From Chara braunii (taxonomy: Eukaryota > Streptophyta > Charophyceae > Charales > Characeae): DNA of 39,773 nucleotides. The translations under genes and the position numbers were made by a program. Below the pieces are notes generated by a model. The model did no database searches, was not told where the DNA came from, and was given only the letters and a program-made list of their open reading frames with translations. Where the stretch lies: assembly GCA_003427395.1 (NCBI GenBank), contig BFEA01000340.1, forward strand, positions 138,834 to 178,606, in the 5' to 3' direction. Each line of letters opens with the position of its first letter. The stretch's first letter is position 1. Below, in pieces: positions 39,307 through 39,773 of this stretch.

Positions 39307-39773
39307 CCCTCCCCCTAGTTTCCTGATCACTTACGGGATGGCTTGAATGACATAATCTTTAAAAAAAGAAAAAGAAAAAAAAAGAGGTTTTTATTCTTAT
39401 TAAAAGAACAAAAAAGGCAGAATAGTAATCTCTTGGAGGACGAAAAACTGCCTTTAACCAACGGCCCTAAATCAGTTGAACCACACCCATGAACTGTTGA
39501 AAATACAGACCAGGTGCTGAGGTCGACTCCATNAACTAGGTGAGACCAAGCTGGGGCCATCGCCCTTATTNAAAAAAAAAAAAACTGAAAAGAAAAACAA
39601 AAAAACTGCCTTTTGCTCTTTAAACCAGCTAGCCCCNTTTTCAGGAGCGAGGTCCCACTAGCAATAGCAAAGGGGATTGGATAAATATCCTGAACCTGGA
39701 CGTGTTTTAAGCAGACATGCAGAAAAGCAGTTCAATCTCGACATTCTGCACCTTTCCCACACCAACACGTCCA
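39307..39773. other. A-rich sequence with single-base gaps
   Basis: A-rich runs at 39361-39385 and 39572-39604. Undetermined bases at 39533, 39571 and 39637 show lower assembly quality. No gene is recognised. Confidence 0.4.

Noticed and set aside
39461-39660. tRNA-derived SINE at the right end
   Set aside because: No convincing A or B box, and several undetermined bases.

Overview
The window looks like a gene-poor, repeat-filled piece of a streptophyte nuclear genome. The retroelement proteins (Ty3 gag/pol ending in a chromodomain, retropepsins with LIDCGA-type active sites, plant-type LINE zf-RVT ends) read most like those of the charophyte Chara braunii. That assignment rests on protein recognition only; no database was searched. 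I see no rRNA gene, tRNA gene, CRISPR array or intact host gene with recognisable function.

Layout. 1-5.9 kb: G/A-rich start, then three unidentified minus-strand open frames (two of them apparent paralogues), short tandem repeats and about 2.5 kb with nothing recognisable. 5.9-11.1 kb: pyrimidine- or purine-skewed DNA with SINE-like pieces. 11.5-15.1 kb: a hairpin-rich non-coding block. It contains ten copies of one hairpin (12634-13471) with a near-constant loop-side core and stems that change on both sides together, a second three-copy hairpin repeat, and several isolated perfect hairpins. 15.8-16.7 kb: the end of an orphan LTR with a tRNA-iMet-like primer-binding site, running into a (TTGA)n tract. 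17.0-18.1 kb: AT-rich DNA carrying a mitochondrial nad9 fragment and a group II intron reverse-transcriptase fragment, most simply a nuclear mitochondrial insertion (NUMT).

18.1-26.8 kb: a nearly full-length but decayed Ty3/gypsy chromovirus (element 1) with 5' LTR, PBS, gag, protease, RT, RNase H, integrase, GPY/F region, chromodomain, polypurine tract and a truncated 3' LTR. It abuts the 5' part of a second Ty3 element (element 2, gag and protease only, 26.8-29.5 kb). 29.5-34.5 kb: pyrimidine/poly-T junctions and the 3' ends of two different LINEs, both on the minus strand, separated by a G-run tract, (GA)n and a 68-bp repeat. 35.9-38.8 kb: a third Ty3 element (element 3), 5'-truncated and cut off inside integrase by (GA)n. 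38.8-39.8 kb: microsatellites and unidentified sequence with single-base gaps.

The retroelement genes would act together (Gag shell, protease maturation, RT/RNase H cDNA synthesis, integrase insertion, chromodomain targeting), but all three Ty3 copies carry stops or frameshifts and none looks autonomous. Two of the lesions are exact short tandem duplications: 51 bp across the RT catalytic motif, and 23 bp that accounts for a frameshift. The most unusual signal is the hairpin array at 12.6-13.5 kb.
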